Position numbers and translations under genes: made by a program
Assembly (NCBI RefSeq): GCF_042214795.1
Contig: NZ_CP090177.1
Span: 186,001 to 250,000, forward strand
Reading direction: 5' to 3'
From: Arcobacter iocasae
Lineage (GTDB): Bacteria > Campylobacterota > Campylobacteria > Campylobacterales > Arcobacteraceae
DNA length: 64,000 nucleotides
Shown: piece by piece, positions 27,557 to 35,443 of the stretch
Position numbering within the stretch: position 1 is the first letter of the stretch
Layout of the letters: the number at the start of each line of letters is the position of its first letter
The notes under the pieces: generated by a model
Database searches by the model: none
Told to the model about the DNA's origin: nothing
What the model saw: only the letters and a program-made list of their open reading frames with translations

Positions 27557-27608
27557 AGGTTTTCCTTTTATTATTTTTTATCTTCTAAGAGTTTAGTTAG
27601 TTCAAAAG

Positions 27609-27692
27609 TTATTTATCATCATTATCTAATGATTCTTTAATTATTGTTGCTGTTGCAATAACTATTGTTAATAATACATTTGGAGGTATCAT
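27609..27692 (-). CDS. Possible 27-aa membrane peptide
   Basis: A very short ORF encoding a hydrophobic helix, PPNVLLTIVIATATIIK, with an acidic tail. Its ATG directly follows the stop of the 52-aa ORF (TAAATG), and GGAGC just before gives a Shine-Dalgarno sequence, so translational coupling is plausible. Similar to toxin-like or regulatory membrane peptides, but there is no direct evidence of function. Confidence 0.45.
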   Translation of the reverse strand: MIPPNVLLTIVIATATIIKESLDNDDK

Positions 27693-27851
27693 TTATGCTC
27701 CTTCCAGTGGCTGAAAATCTAAATTATTTACAGATCTTAAATTTATTTTCATTTGATTTAATTCATCACCTATCCTTTTACATTTACCTTCTAGTAGTTT
27801 TTTTATTATCTCTTGAGGTTTTGAATGTATGACTTCAATATCAATAATCAT
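27693..27851 (-). CDS. Possible 52-aa protein, first gene of the maintenance operon
   Basis: A short ORF with a strong Shine-Dalgarno sequence (AAAAGGAGATAAAC before the ATG). It encodes an amphipathic, basic protein (MIIDIEVIHSKPQEIIKKL...NQMKINLRSVNNLDFQPLEGA). I recognise no family. Its stop is joined to the start of the 27-aa ORF. The good ribosome site and tight coupling make it more likely real than chance. Confidence 0.55.
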   Translation of the reverse strand: MIIDIEVIHSKPQEIIKKLLEGKCKRIGDELNQMKINLRSVNNLDFQPLEGA

Positions 27852-28003
27852 GTTTATCTCCTTTTAGACTAATTTTGTTTTTTTGAACCTCTAATCTCTT
27901 ATCTTGTTAATAATATGAAAATGAAAAGAATTGGAAATAAAAAATTTTGCATAAAAAAATAGTGAGCATCCACTTAATTGAAAAATTAAAACTGGAGTTT
28001 AAA

Positions 28004-28201
28004 ATGAAAACTGATTATGATAAATTAATCCCTCAAGGAGTACTATTTAATCTTAGACAAGTAGAAGATATGAAGATTATAAAAGTTGACATGGCTAAGA
28101 AGTTAATATTAAATAGAGAACTTGAAGTTGTAAAAATAGGGAAGAAGATACATTTAAGTAGAAGTGTTTTGATTGATTATCTTGAGAGAAATACTATTTA
28201 A
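28004..28201 (+). CDS. AlpA/excisionase-like DNA-binding protein (copy 2)
   Basis: A 65-aa paralogue of the protein at 24899-25129, on the opposite strand. The same pattern YDKLIPQGVLFNLRQVEDM, MAKKLILNRELEVVKIGKK, and a closing SRSVLIDYLERNT is visible. The ATG at 28004 has GGAG 7 nt upstream; a TTG at 27947 would add 19 residues but lacks such a signal. It is divergent from the 27851 operon and could control it by binding the shared 150-bp region. It is followed by a strong hairpin terminator. Confidence 0.72.
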   Translation: MKTDYDKLIPQGVLFNLRQVEDMKIIKVDMAKKLILNRELEVVKIGKKIHLSRSVLIDYLERNTI

Positions 28202-28214
28202 TCTAAATGGGAAT

Positions 28215-28248
28215 AAAAAAGGGGTTGGAGTAATTCTCCCACCCTTTT
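28215..28248. terminator. Bidirectional terminator
   Basis: A stem of about 12 bp (AAAGGGG-TTGGAG with CTCC-CACCCTTT) lies between the convergent AlpA-like and 291-aa genes. The plus side ends in TTTTAG, and the minus side ends in a T6 run, so it can stop both. Confidence 0.75.
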
Positions 28249-28266
28249 AGGTACTGTATTTTAGTT

Positions 28267-29142
28267 TTAATAAAGTTTTTTAATTTCTTTTATTGGAAGT
28301 TCCGTAATTTTTGCAATTTCAAATGTATCTAATTTCTTAATATTTTTCATTCTTATTAATTTTTGTGCTATTTTTTTCTTTATATCTAAATACTTATCTG
28401 TCTTTAAGTCATAGCCTTTAAAAGGTTTAGCTTGTAGAGACATAGAATCAAATATGCGAATATTGTTAATTGTTTTACTTTTTATTCCAAATATTTGTCT
28501 AACATTCCTACCAATTTTTGTACTACTAGCAGCAAAATCGAAATAAGCAAATTTATATAGATAATTTGCAAAGTTTGCAGATAATACATTGTGTTTATCT
28601 AAAATTTCTTTTTGCATGTTAAGATTTTCTGTATTTAGTATAGGTAAATCAGAAAATATTTCAATTAAATATTTATGCTCTTTTTCTATAAGAGAAATAA
28701 GTTCATTTTTATCTATCCGAATTAACATTTCAAAATCTTTTTTTTCTAATACATAATATTTAATTTTTTCACCGAAATATTCTATAGTTTCATTTTCCTG
28801 AAAATTTATTAATATGTTAATAAATTCTCTTATTGAAATATTATCATTTATAATAATAATTGGATTTTTAAAAAGTTCAGAAAGAAATCTTTTATTCTCT
28901 ATAAAAGAAAAATTCGTATTAATATGATTTATAGAACTTTTTAAAATTATTGTATTTTCACTTAAAGTTTTCATATTTCCATTTGAATAATGTATTTTAT
29001 TAATTCCATTAATTTTTAATTTAAAATCATTAAAGATGCTTTCACTAACATCATTATTTGATATATTTAAAAAAATTGTAGTTTTATTTTTTATTTTATT
29101 CTTTAAATTATCAAACCAATTTTTTAATTCATTTTCTTCCAT
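28267..29142 (-). CDS. Unknown protein (291 aa), possible HTH at C-terminus
   Basis: I do not recognise this protein. It is very Ile/Asn/Lys-rich (strong A/T bias). The N-terminal 130 residues look alpha/beta. The second half is helical and ends with a basic HTH-like stretch (DTFEIAKITELPIKEIKKL, about 272-290) after an FDFAASSTKIGRNVRQ segment (about 202-217). There is no signal peptide or membrane segment. AAGGAA precedes the ATG. It is divergent from the recombinase-like gene at 29309 across a region with a large palindrome. A regulator of the element is a guess. Confidence 0.6.
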   Translation of the reverse strand: MEENELKNWFDNLKNKIKNKTTIFLNISNNDVSESIFNDFKLKINGINKIHYSNGNMKTLSENTIILKSSINHINTNFSFIENKRFLSELFKNPIIIINDNISIREFINILINFQENETIEYFGEKIKYYVLEKKDFEMLIRIDKNELISLIEKEHKYLIEIFSDLPILNTENLNMQKEILDKHNVLSANFANYLYKFAYFDFAASSTKIGRNVRQIFGIKSKTINNIRIFDSMSLQAKPFKGYDLKTDKYLDIKKKIAQKLIRMKNIKKLDTFEIAKITELPIKEIKKLY

Positions 29143-29196
29143 TCTCTAATTCCTTAATAAATTATAAACACTTTTTAATTATACATTATTTCTAAT

Positions 29197-29236
29197 AAAA
29201 TTAATATAACTGGTTTTAACTAGTTATATTAATTTT
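29197..29236. promoter_or_regulatory. Perfect 15-bp-arm palindrome, probable operator
   Basis: AAAATTAATATAACT and its exact complement AGTTATATTAATTTT are separated by a 10-nt spacer. It lies in the divergent region between the 291-aa gene and the recombinase-like gene. Its length and perfection mark it as a protein-binding site rather than a terminator, since no gene ends here. Confidence 0.6.
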
Positions 29237-29308
29237 AATGAAAGTTAAATTAATTTAATTATAATTTACTATAGTATATTATATGCCTTTATATAAGTAG
29301 GAATTAAA

Positions 29309-29914
29309 ATGAAGTTTTATGGATATATTAAAGCAAGAACAGAAAAAGAGCAAGAAGAAAAAAAAAGAGAAATTAAAAATTATATCAATTATAAAATCAA
29401 TGATATAGAATATATAACCTCTTTAAAAAATCTTAAAGAAAATTCAACGCTATATATTGATAGTTTATGCTCATTTGGAAGTACTACATATCAAATACTA
29501 AATATCTTTTTTAAATTACATTTTAAAAATATTAATATTCATACATACAAAGATAAATATAGTGATTCAAAATTAAACTTTTTGACATACAATGTATTGA
29601 TAGATTTACTTAATCATGAAAAAAAGAATATTGATAATAGGCTTTATAAAACTACAATCACTTTACATAAAAAAATGAAAAGAGCAGGAAAAAAGAAAGG
29701 AAAAAAAACAAAGTCGATTTTTGATAAACATAAGAAAATAATTTTTAGTGAATTATCTAAAAATACTACAAAAGTACAAATTCTAAATATGTTAAAAGAA
29801 AAAGATCCCGAACTAAAAGACATAACCTCTCAAGCTCTTGGACAATACATTAAAAAAGTTAAAATAAAAACAAAAAAAAGTGAAGATCAGTCATCCTTTA
29901 AAATACTCATGTAA
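29309..29914 (+). CDS. Serine-recombinase-like protein lacking the catalytic serine
   Basis: A 201-aa protein whose N-terminal 90 residues follow the resolvase/invertase layout: FYGYIKARTEKEQEEKKREIKNY, then TLYIDSLCSFGSTTYQILNIFF, matching the usual Y-x-R-V-S-T ... L-D-R-L-x-R-S pattern. The catalytic Ser position appears to be Arg (YIKARTE), and the Arg residues of the RLxRS motif appear lost (SLCSFGS). The C-terminal 70 residues are a strongly basic linker plus HTH-like region (DITSQALGQYIKKVK). It probably binds DNA without recombining it, perhaps as a regulator. AGGAATT precedes the ATG. The alignment is by eye, so the family call is moderate. Confidence 0.55.
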   Translation: MKFYGYIKARTEKEQEEKKREIKNYINYKINDIEYITSLKNLKENSTLYIDSLCSFGSTTYQILNIFFKLHFKNINIHTYKDKYSDSKLNFLTYNVLIDLLNHEKKNIDNRLYKTTITLHKKMKRAGKKKGKKTKSIFDKHKKIIFSELSKNTTKVQILNMLKEKDPELKDITSQALGQYIKKVKIKTKKSEDQSSFKILM

Positions 29915-30076
29915 TAGATAAGATTATTTTTTAGAAAATACTCTCTAAATATTTATTCAACTTATCAATATAGTAATTTTCAGCTAAGCAATCCTATACT
30001 TTAATCTTCATTTTAATAAATATATTTAGGAATGACAAATCTTAAGATTTAGAACTATATAGCTCTATTAAACTAC

Positions 30077-31282
30077 TTAACCTATAATATCATTAAATGA
30101 ACTAAGTGCCCTACTCGCTTGATCTTTACTTTTATTTGCATATCTTGCTTCTGTAATTGCAATACTACTATGACCTAACAATACACTAATATCTGCAATT
30201 GGTACTTTATTCTGTACAAGAGTTGTAGCTAACATATGCCTTATATCATGTAGTCTTAGTTTTGGTAAACCCATAGCTTTAAGTAGATTTTGAAAGTGTA
30301 CTCGTGGTGTTTCTTTTGTATATTTAAAGAGCTTTTTATCCGTTAAAGTTTTTGATAAATCTATATTATTCAATCTTGCTTGACTTTTAATTGCTTCTAA
30401 TAAATACTTATCAAGGTTAAAGACTAACTCTTTTTTACCTTTTGCCGTTGAAGCAGGTACTTTAAAAGTATTATCTTCAAAATTAATATCACTATATTTT
30501 AGCTGCAATACTTCATTTATCCTTCTACCTGTAAGTAAAAATGTAAATATATTTTTTATTTCTTCAAACTGATAAAAAACTTCACCCTCAACATCAGTAC
30601 CACTGTAGTTTTTCATTGCATATATAATTTTTTTTGTATCTGCTAAAGTTAATGTATAATCTACCTTATTATCAACATATGGCAAAGATAGTTCTTCCCA
30701 TTCACTAATAATAGATGCTTTATATTTTGAAAGAAAGGCTCTCAATGTTCTAACATATAAAATTACAGTTGCAGGTGCTCTACTTGAGAGTAAACTATTT
30801 ATAATTTTTTGAACATCATGTATTGCAATATTTTCAATAGACTTATTGTGTAATGGTTTTGAATGTAAATTTAATGCAGTTAAATAGTTTTGAATTGTTG
30901 AAGGTCTTGCAGATATTGTTTTGGTCTCTAAAAAAGTTTCAACCTTATCTAAAAAAGTTTCCCCTTCTTCTAAATTAATACTTACATTCTCAACTCTTTT
31001 TTCTCTTAAAGTCCCTTTGGTTTTTAAGGTTTCTCGAACTTCTACTCTTTTGCTTGATACATACTCTATAGCTTTCAAAAATGTTATCTTTTTACTTTCA
31101 AAAGTAAAGATCTTTTTTCCTCTTTTACCTTCAACTCTAGTTCTTAATTGTATTTTGAATTTTTTACCAATTAATTTATTTGCTTCTTGTATAGATGTAA
31201 TTTTATCCAACTCTGCATCACATTCTAAAAACATTCCTTTGCAATCCTTATTAACTATTTCTATGCCAATATATTTATTCAT
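30077..31282 (-). CDS. Tyrosine recombinase / integrase of the island
   Basis: A 401-aa tyrosine integrase. Residues 1-95 form an arm-binding-like domain, about 115-200 the SAM-like core-binding domain (FLETKTISARPSTIQNYLTA), and 215-395 the catalytic domain. The catalytic set is visible: Arg in FLLTGRRINEVLQLKY, HDIRH (His-x-x-Arg), GHSS (second His), and the nucleophile Tyr in TEARYANKS. It faces leftward from the right end of the island with its start toward the host gene TIGR02757. Three 12-bp repeats and a short gap lie upstream. It integrates or excises the island. No tRNA gene is visible at the junction. Confidence 0.92.
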   Translation of the reverse strand: MNKYIGIEIVNKDCKGMFLECDAELDKITSIQEANKLIGKKFKIQLRTRVEGKRGKKIFTFESKKITFLKAIEYVSSKRVEVRETLKTKGTLREKRVENVSINLEEGETFLDKVETFLETKTISARPSTIQNYLTALNLHSKPLHNKSIENIAIHDVQKIINSLLSSRAPATVILYVRTLRAFLSKYKASIISEWEELSLPYVDNKVDYTLTLADTKKIIYAMKNYSGTDVEGEVFYQFEEIKNIFTFLLTGRRINEVLQLKYSDINFEDNTFKVPASTAKGKKELVFNLDKYLLEAIKSQARLNNIDLSKTLTDKKLFKYTKETPRVHFQNLLKAMGLPKLRLHDIRHMLATTLVQNKVPIADISVLLGHSSIAITEARYANKSKDQASRALSSFNDIIG

Positions 31283-31315
31283 TTTTTTACCTTTTAAAAG
31301 TAATTCTAAAATTAA

Positions 31316-31351
31316 GGTGTACTTTTTGGTGTACTTATAGGTGTACTTTTT
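31316..31351. repeat. Three 12-bp tandem repeats upstream of the integrase gene
   Basis: GGTGTACTT recurs at 31316, 31328 and 31340, exactly 12 bp apart, each followed by TTT or ATA. They lie 34-69 bp before the integrase start, at the island-chromosome junction. This spacing and position suit integrase arm-type sites or an autoregulatory operator. The core attachment site should be in 31350-31440, but the partner end is outside the window. Confidence 0.6.
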
Positions 31352-31442
31352 TGTAAATTTTTATAAGTAATTGTAACCTAATGTAGTTTCAAAAATTCTT
31401 ATAGTGACTATTTAAAAGGCTATAAAAAGGGAATGTAATTAA

Positions 31443-32228
31443 TTATAGTATTTTCTCTTGTCCAATTCTATAAAGCGCAAAGTCATACTTTATAGGGTCA
31501 TTTTTATCAAACTGCTTTAGTTTTGTAGTTAATAAATATGAAGCATACAAATCACAATTTTTTCTACTTATAAGTCCAAGTTTATTTGATACATTGAAAG
31601 TATGAGTATCTAGTGGCATTAGTAAGTCTTCACTTGATACACCTTGCCATAATCCCATATCTAAATTATCTTTTCGAACCATCCATCTTAAATACATAAA
31701 CCATCTTTTGTATGCTGCATTTCCTACTTGTTTTATACTGTTTTGTTTATCTCTTTTAAAATTTGAACCAAGTAAAAATTTGTAACCTTGGGAAGTATGG
31801 GGATTTATTTCATTTATTTTACTTATTATATTATCTATTCCTTCACAGACATTATTATTTATTTTATATTTCTCCACAAATAGTTCATTTAGAGTTGTTT
31901 GTTTTTTTAGTCTTGATAATGCTATGAAAAACTCTTGGATATCTTTGCTATTTTGAAATCTATAATAGTGTTTTCCAAAACTTTTTCTAATACTCTGTTC
32001 ATCTTTATTCAAAAGTGAAAAATCCAAACTATCTAAAAACTTTATTATCAAAGATGCTTTTCCATAGGCAAATAGTGCACAAATAAGTGAGATGTATTCG
32101 TCATTGTGTCTTTTTGCTATAAATAGTGGGTCTGGTCGCTCTAGTGTTAATTCACACTCATTATTTCTATTAGTAACTTCTATATCTAATAAGTTTTTTA
32201 GTTCTATATCTTTTTTGTTCATAGGCAT
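31443..32228 (-). CDS. TIGR02757 family protein (host gene next to the island)
   Basis: A 261-aa protein of the TIGR02757 family, a conserved but uncharacterised helical family found in many Campylobacterota and Bacteroidetes. Typical segments are ERPDPLFIAKRHNDEYISLICALFAYGKASLIIKFL (about 28-63), KRWFMYLRWMVRKDNLDMGLW, and MPLDTHTFNVSNKLGLI, which resembles an HhH-GPD DNA glycosylase helical core. The last residues (KYDFALYRIGQEKIL) are near the island junction, so the 3' end could be the attachment site. It starts divergently from the SDR gene across a shared 60-bp promoter region. Confidence 0.85.
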   Translation of the reverse strand: MPMNKKDIELKNLLDIEVTNRNNECELTLERPDPLFIAKRHNDEYISLICALFAYGKASLIIKFLDSLDFSLLNKDEQSIRKSFGKHYYRFQNSKDIQEFFIALSRLKKQTTLNELFVEKYKINNNVCEGIDNIISKINEINPHTSQGYKFLLGSNFKRDKQNSIKQVGNAAYKRWFMYLRWMVRKDNLDMGLWQGVSSEDLLMPLDTHTFNVSNKLGLISRKNCDLYASYLLTTKLKQFDKNDPIKYDFALYRIGQEKIL

Positions 32229-32252
32229 CTTTGGAAGTAAAATCTTTTTCGT

Positions 32253-32258
32253 TATAAT
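32253..32258 (+). promoter_or_regulatory. Shared near-palindromic -10 element between divergent genes
   Basis: TATAAT on the plus strand, read as ATTATA on the minus strand within GTTATAATAG, can serve as -10 for the SDR gene; TATTAT within the same bases serves the TIGR02757 gene. The two promoters would overlap, so RNA polymerase binding is probably mutually exclusive. Confidence 0.4.
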
Positions 32259-32287
32259 AGCATCTTAGAAAAAATATTAGGTTAAAA

Positions 32288-33109
32288 ATGGCAAATATAT
32301 TAATAACAGGCTGTTCTTCAGGTATCGGCTTAGAAACAGCAAAACTTTTAAAAAACAATGGATACAAAGTATACGCAACTGCACGAAAAAAAGAAGATGT
32401 TCTTATGTTGCAAGAGTTGGATTTCATAGCTTACAAACTAGATGTGACAAACCAAGCAGAGATAGCAGAAGTTTTAGAAAAAATCTTAAAACTAGACAAA
32501 AACTTAGATGCAGTTTTCAATAATGCAGGATATGGACAACCAGGAGCTATTGAAGATGTATCAACAGATACTCTTAAAGAACAATTTGAAACTAACTTTT
32601 TTGGACTACATGAAGTTACACTTCAAGTTATGAGAATATTTAGAAATCAAGGTTATGGAAAGATTATTCAACACAGTTCAGTTCTAGGAATCATCTCTTT
32701 GAAATTTAGAGGTGCTTATAATGCAAGTAAATATGCAATAGAAGGTATTGCTGATACATTAAGACAAGAAGTTATAAATGATAATATCTTTATAACTACT
32801 ATAAATACAGGTCCAGTAACTAGTAAATTTAGGGAAAACTCACTTAAAAAGTTTAATGAGAATATCAATATCAAAGATAGTTTCCACAGAAAAACTTATG
32901 AACAAGAGTTAAAAACTAGACTAGAGAACAAGGATGATGGAGGTTTGTTTAATCTTCCACCTTCAAGCGTGGCAAATGTTGTTTTAAAAATCATGAAATC
33001 TAAAAATCCAAAACCTAGATATTATGTTACAAAAGCAACTTATATTTTAGGTTTTGCAAAAAGAATACTTAGTACTAAGTTATTAGATAAGTTACTAAAT
33101 AAGTTTTAA
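32288..33109 (+). CDS. Short-chain dehydrogenase/reductase (SDR)
   Basis: A 273-aa classical SDR. The Rossmann cofactor motif TGCSSGIG is at residues 7-14, the NNAGYG motif near 86, and the catalytic SSV...YNASK (Tyr-x-x-x-Lys) near 137-155. It reduces or oxidises a small carbonyl or alcohol with NAD(P); the substrate cannot be read from the sequence. The C-terminal part (residues 190-270) includes a hydrophobic, membrane-friendly end. It is a single gene followed by a bidirectional terminator. Confidence 0.9.
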   Translation: MANILITGCSSGIGLETAKLLKNNGYKVYATARKKEDVLMLQELDFIAYKLDVTNQAEIAEVLEKILKLDKNLDAVFNNAGYGQPGAIEDVSTDTLKEQFETNFFGLHEVTLQVMRIFRNQGYGKIIQHSSVLGIISLKFRGAYNASKYAIEGIADTLRQEVINDNIFITTINTGPVTSKFRENSLKKFNENINIKDSFHRKTYEQELKTRLENKDDGGLFNLPPSSVANVVLKIMKSKNPKPRYYVTKATYILGFAKRILSTKLLDKLLNKF

Positions 33110-33133
33110 AAGAGAAGTATTACTTCTCTTTTT
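33109..33133. terminator. Bidirectional terminator (SDR / NhaC)
   Basis: AGAGAAGT-ATT-ACTTCTCT with flanking A and T runs lies between the convergent SDR and NhaC genes and overlaps both stop codons. Confidence 0.85.
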
Positions 33134-34848
33134 TATGCTTCTTGTTTTAAAAAAGGTTTCCCATAAAATCGTACTGTCAAAGCTAGCACAAGTAAAGCTA
33201 TAGGAATCAAATAAGCAACTGAGATTCCAAGAGCTGCTGGGATATATCCAAATACAATAGAAACTGTTCCTACAAATAAAGCGTATGGTAATTGCGTAGA
33301 GATATGGTCCATATGATCACAACTTGAACCCATAGATGAAAGAATAGAAGTATCAGAGATAGGAGAACAATGATCTCCAAAAATAGCACCTGTCAAAACA
33401 GCACCGATATTTAAGATAATATACTCATTTAAAGCATTAGTATCTAGTCCATAATTTATTCCAATGGCATTTGCCAAAGGAATAGTAAGTGGCATCAAGA
33501 TTCCCATTGTCCCATAAGAAGTACCTGTAGAAAAAGAGATTAAAGAACCAAAAATAAAAATCACAGATGGTAAGATAAATTGAGGCATATCATGAGATAA
33601 AATTGATACTAAGTAAACAGAAGTACCTAACTCTTTTATAACAGCAGAGATTGACCAAGCAAGTATCAAAATAACAGCAGTAATTACTAATGCTTTTACT
33701 CCATGAACCCAAGTTTCCAAAGCTTCATTTAAGTCAAATATTTTTTGTTGCATTCCCATTGCTATAGCTACAATTGAAGCAAATAATGCAGCCTCAAATA
33801 ATACAATAGAAGCATCAGCTCCACCAAAACAATCTCGAATAGAAGCAAATGAATAAGGATCTGCTTGTACTGCTTTTAAGGCCTCTCCTTCTAGTGAATG
33901 TAAACCATTGAAATAAAATCCTAAAAATGAAACTACAATCAAAACTGAAATTGGAATAATTGCATTCCAAATAGAATATTCAACATTTTTTTTAGGAGCC
34001 ATAGTTGAAGACTCTTGATTTAAATGTTCTTCTTCATGTCTTATATGTCTTGATACTTTTCCTGTACTTGCAGCTCTAAGAGCTGCTTTATGCATAGGAC
34101 CAAATTCTCTTAAAAAGTATGCTGTAAAAAATACAAAAGCCAACATAAAAATATTATAAAATCTGTAAGCAATCGTATCTACAAAGATTGAGTAAGCATT
34201 TATATCAACTTGCCCTATTGTTGCATAAGCATCTTTTATCAAAGAGATTTCATATCCAATCCAAGTAGAAATAAGAGCAATTCCAGCTATTGGTGCAGCT
34301 GTTGCATCTATAATAAAAGCTAGTTTTTCTCTTGCTATTTTTAATCTATCTGTAACTGGTCTCATAATAGGACCGATAATTAGTGAGTTTGCATAATCAT
34401 CAAAAAAGATAAAAAATCCCATCACCCAAGTGTAAATTTGTGCACTTGCAGGAGTTTTTGCCTTTTTTGCAAGAGCTTTTGCTATAGCTCTTGGTCCACC
34501 CATTTTAGTAATAACTGCAATCAAACCACCGATAGTTAGAACTTGTAAAATAATACCTGCATTCCATGAATCTGCCATTGAACCAATCATCTTACTTACC
34601 ATATCCATAAAACCACCAACAAAAGCAGCAAAGATATCACCATTTACAATATTAACTAAAAATGTTCCACTAAATATACCTATAAATAAAGAAAATATTA
34701 CATTTCTAGTTATAAATGCTAATAAAATAGCAACAACTGGTGGTATTAAAGTCCAAGCCCCAAAAAGCTCGGCATTTGCCTTATTATCTGCAAGCAGTAT
34801 AATTGGCAAAAATGCTAAAACTAATATACTGTTTTTTAATTTATTCAA
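33133..34848 (-). CDS. NhaC-family Na+/H+ antiporter
   Basis: A 571-aa inner-membrane transporter with about 12 or more hydrophobic segments and the NhaC/arginine-ornithine-type transporter features: GAWTLIPPVVAILLAFITRNVIFSLFIGI near the N-terminus, FFIFFDDYANSLIIGPIMRPV (about 152-172), and SFSTGTSYGTMGILMPL plus GAIFGDHCSPISDTSILSSMG (about 436-452 and 490-515). These glycine- and Asp-rich stretches form the transport core. It begins with a cleavable-looking signal (MNKLKNSILVLAFLPIILLA). It exchanges Na+ for protons, or possibly another substrate, since some NhaC homologues carry organic solutes. It is a monocistronic gene with its own promoter. Confidence 0.88.
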   Translation of the reverse strand: MNKLKNSILVLAFLPIILLADNKANAELFGAWTLIPPVVAILLAFITRNVIFSLFIGIFSGTFLVNIVNGDIFAAFVGGFMDMVSKMIGSMADSWNAGIILQVLTIGGLIAVITKMGGPRAIAKALAKKAKTPASAQIYTWVMGFFIFFDDYANSLIIGPIMRPVTDRLKIAREKLAFIIDATAAPIAGIALISTWIGYEISLIKDAYATIGQVDINAYSIFVDTIAYRFYNIFMLAFVFFTAYFLREFGPMHKAALRAASTGKVSRHIRHEEEHLNQESSTMAPKKNVEYSIWNAIIPISVLIVVSFLGFYFNGLHSLEGEALKAVQADPYSFASIRDCFGGADASIVLFEAALFASIVAIAMGMQQKIFDLNEALETWVHGVKALVITAVILILAWSISAVIKELGTSVYLVSILSHDMPQFILPSVIFIFGSLISFSTGTSYGTMGILMPLTIPLANAIGINYGLDTNALNEYIILNIGAVLTGAIFGDHCSPISDTSILSSMGSSCDHMDHISTQLPYALFVGTVSIVFGYIPAALGISVAYLIPIALLVLALTVRFYGKPFLKQEA

Positions 34849-34888
34849 ATTTTTCTCCGTGTTAAATTTTATTTTTGATAGTTCTATT

Positions 34889-35404
34889 TTAAGAATAAAG
34901 ATGTTCTAAAAGTATTTTAAGTCCAATACAAATCAATACAACACCTCCTAGTTTTTCAGCCTTGTCTTCCAAAAAGCTTCCACCTTTTGAACCAATAAGT
35001 ACACCAATAAAACTAAATACAAATGTAACAAGCCCAATAATAAGCATAGAGATATAAGGGTTAATATCTAGCAAGTTTAAAGTAAATCCAGCAGCCATAG
35101 CATCAATACTTGTAGCAATAGCTAAGATAAATAAGACTTTATTTGAGATAATACTTATCTCATCTTCAGTATTTTCACCAAAACTTTCATAAAGCATTTT
35201 TCCACCAATCAAACTTAAAAGTAAAAATGCAACCCAATGATCAATAGACTCTATTAAAGTACCTACTCCTAAACTAGCCAAATGACCAAATAAAGGCATC
35301 AAAGCTTGAAAAAATCCAAAAAATAATGCAGCTTTAAAAGCTAAGATTTTATCAAACTCTTTTTTCTTTACTCCAAGCCCTATAGAAACAGCAAATGCAT
35401 CCAT
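34889..35404 (-). CDS. mntP: Manganese efflux pump MntP
   Basis: A MntP-family exporter (171 aa from the first ATG, about 184 if the start is upstream). It exports Mn2+ through six membrane helices; the two conserved Asp-containing segments are visible as MDAFAVSIGLG and ATSIDAMAAGF. The family normally has about 12 more residues before MDAFA. Here those codons are present and hydrophobic (IIFEILLLAFALA), between the DppC stop and the ATG, but no ATG, GTG or TTG occurs in frame. The real start is probably an ATT or ATA at 35443-35438, 3-6 nt from AGGA. The gene follows the permease gene directly. Confidence 0.85.
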   Translation of the reverse strand: MDAFAVSIGLGVKKKEFDKILAFKAALFFGFFQALMPLFGHLASLGVGTLIESIDHWVAFLLLSLIGGKMLYESFGENTEDEISIISNKVLFILAIATSIDAMAAGFTLNLLDINPYISMLIIGLVTFVFSFIGVLIGSKGGSFLEDKAEKLGGVVLICIGLKILLEHLYS

Positions 35405-35443
35405 AGCCAGTGCAAATGCTAAAAGTAAAATTTCAAATATAAT

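Noticed and set aside
1..31400. CRISPR array within the defence island
   Set aside because: No regularly spaced repeats with unique spacers of 30-40 nt were seen; the only tandem repeat is the 12-bp triplet near the integrase.
31350..31442. A tRNA 3' end as integration site
   Set aside because: No T-loop (GGTTCAAATCC-like) or cloverleaf sequence is found in this gap.
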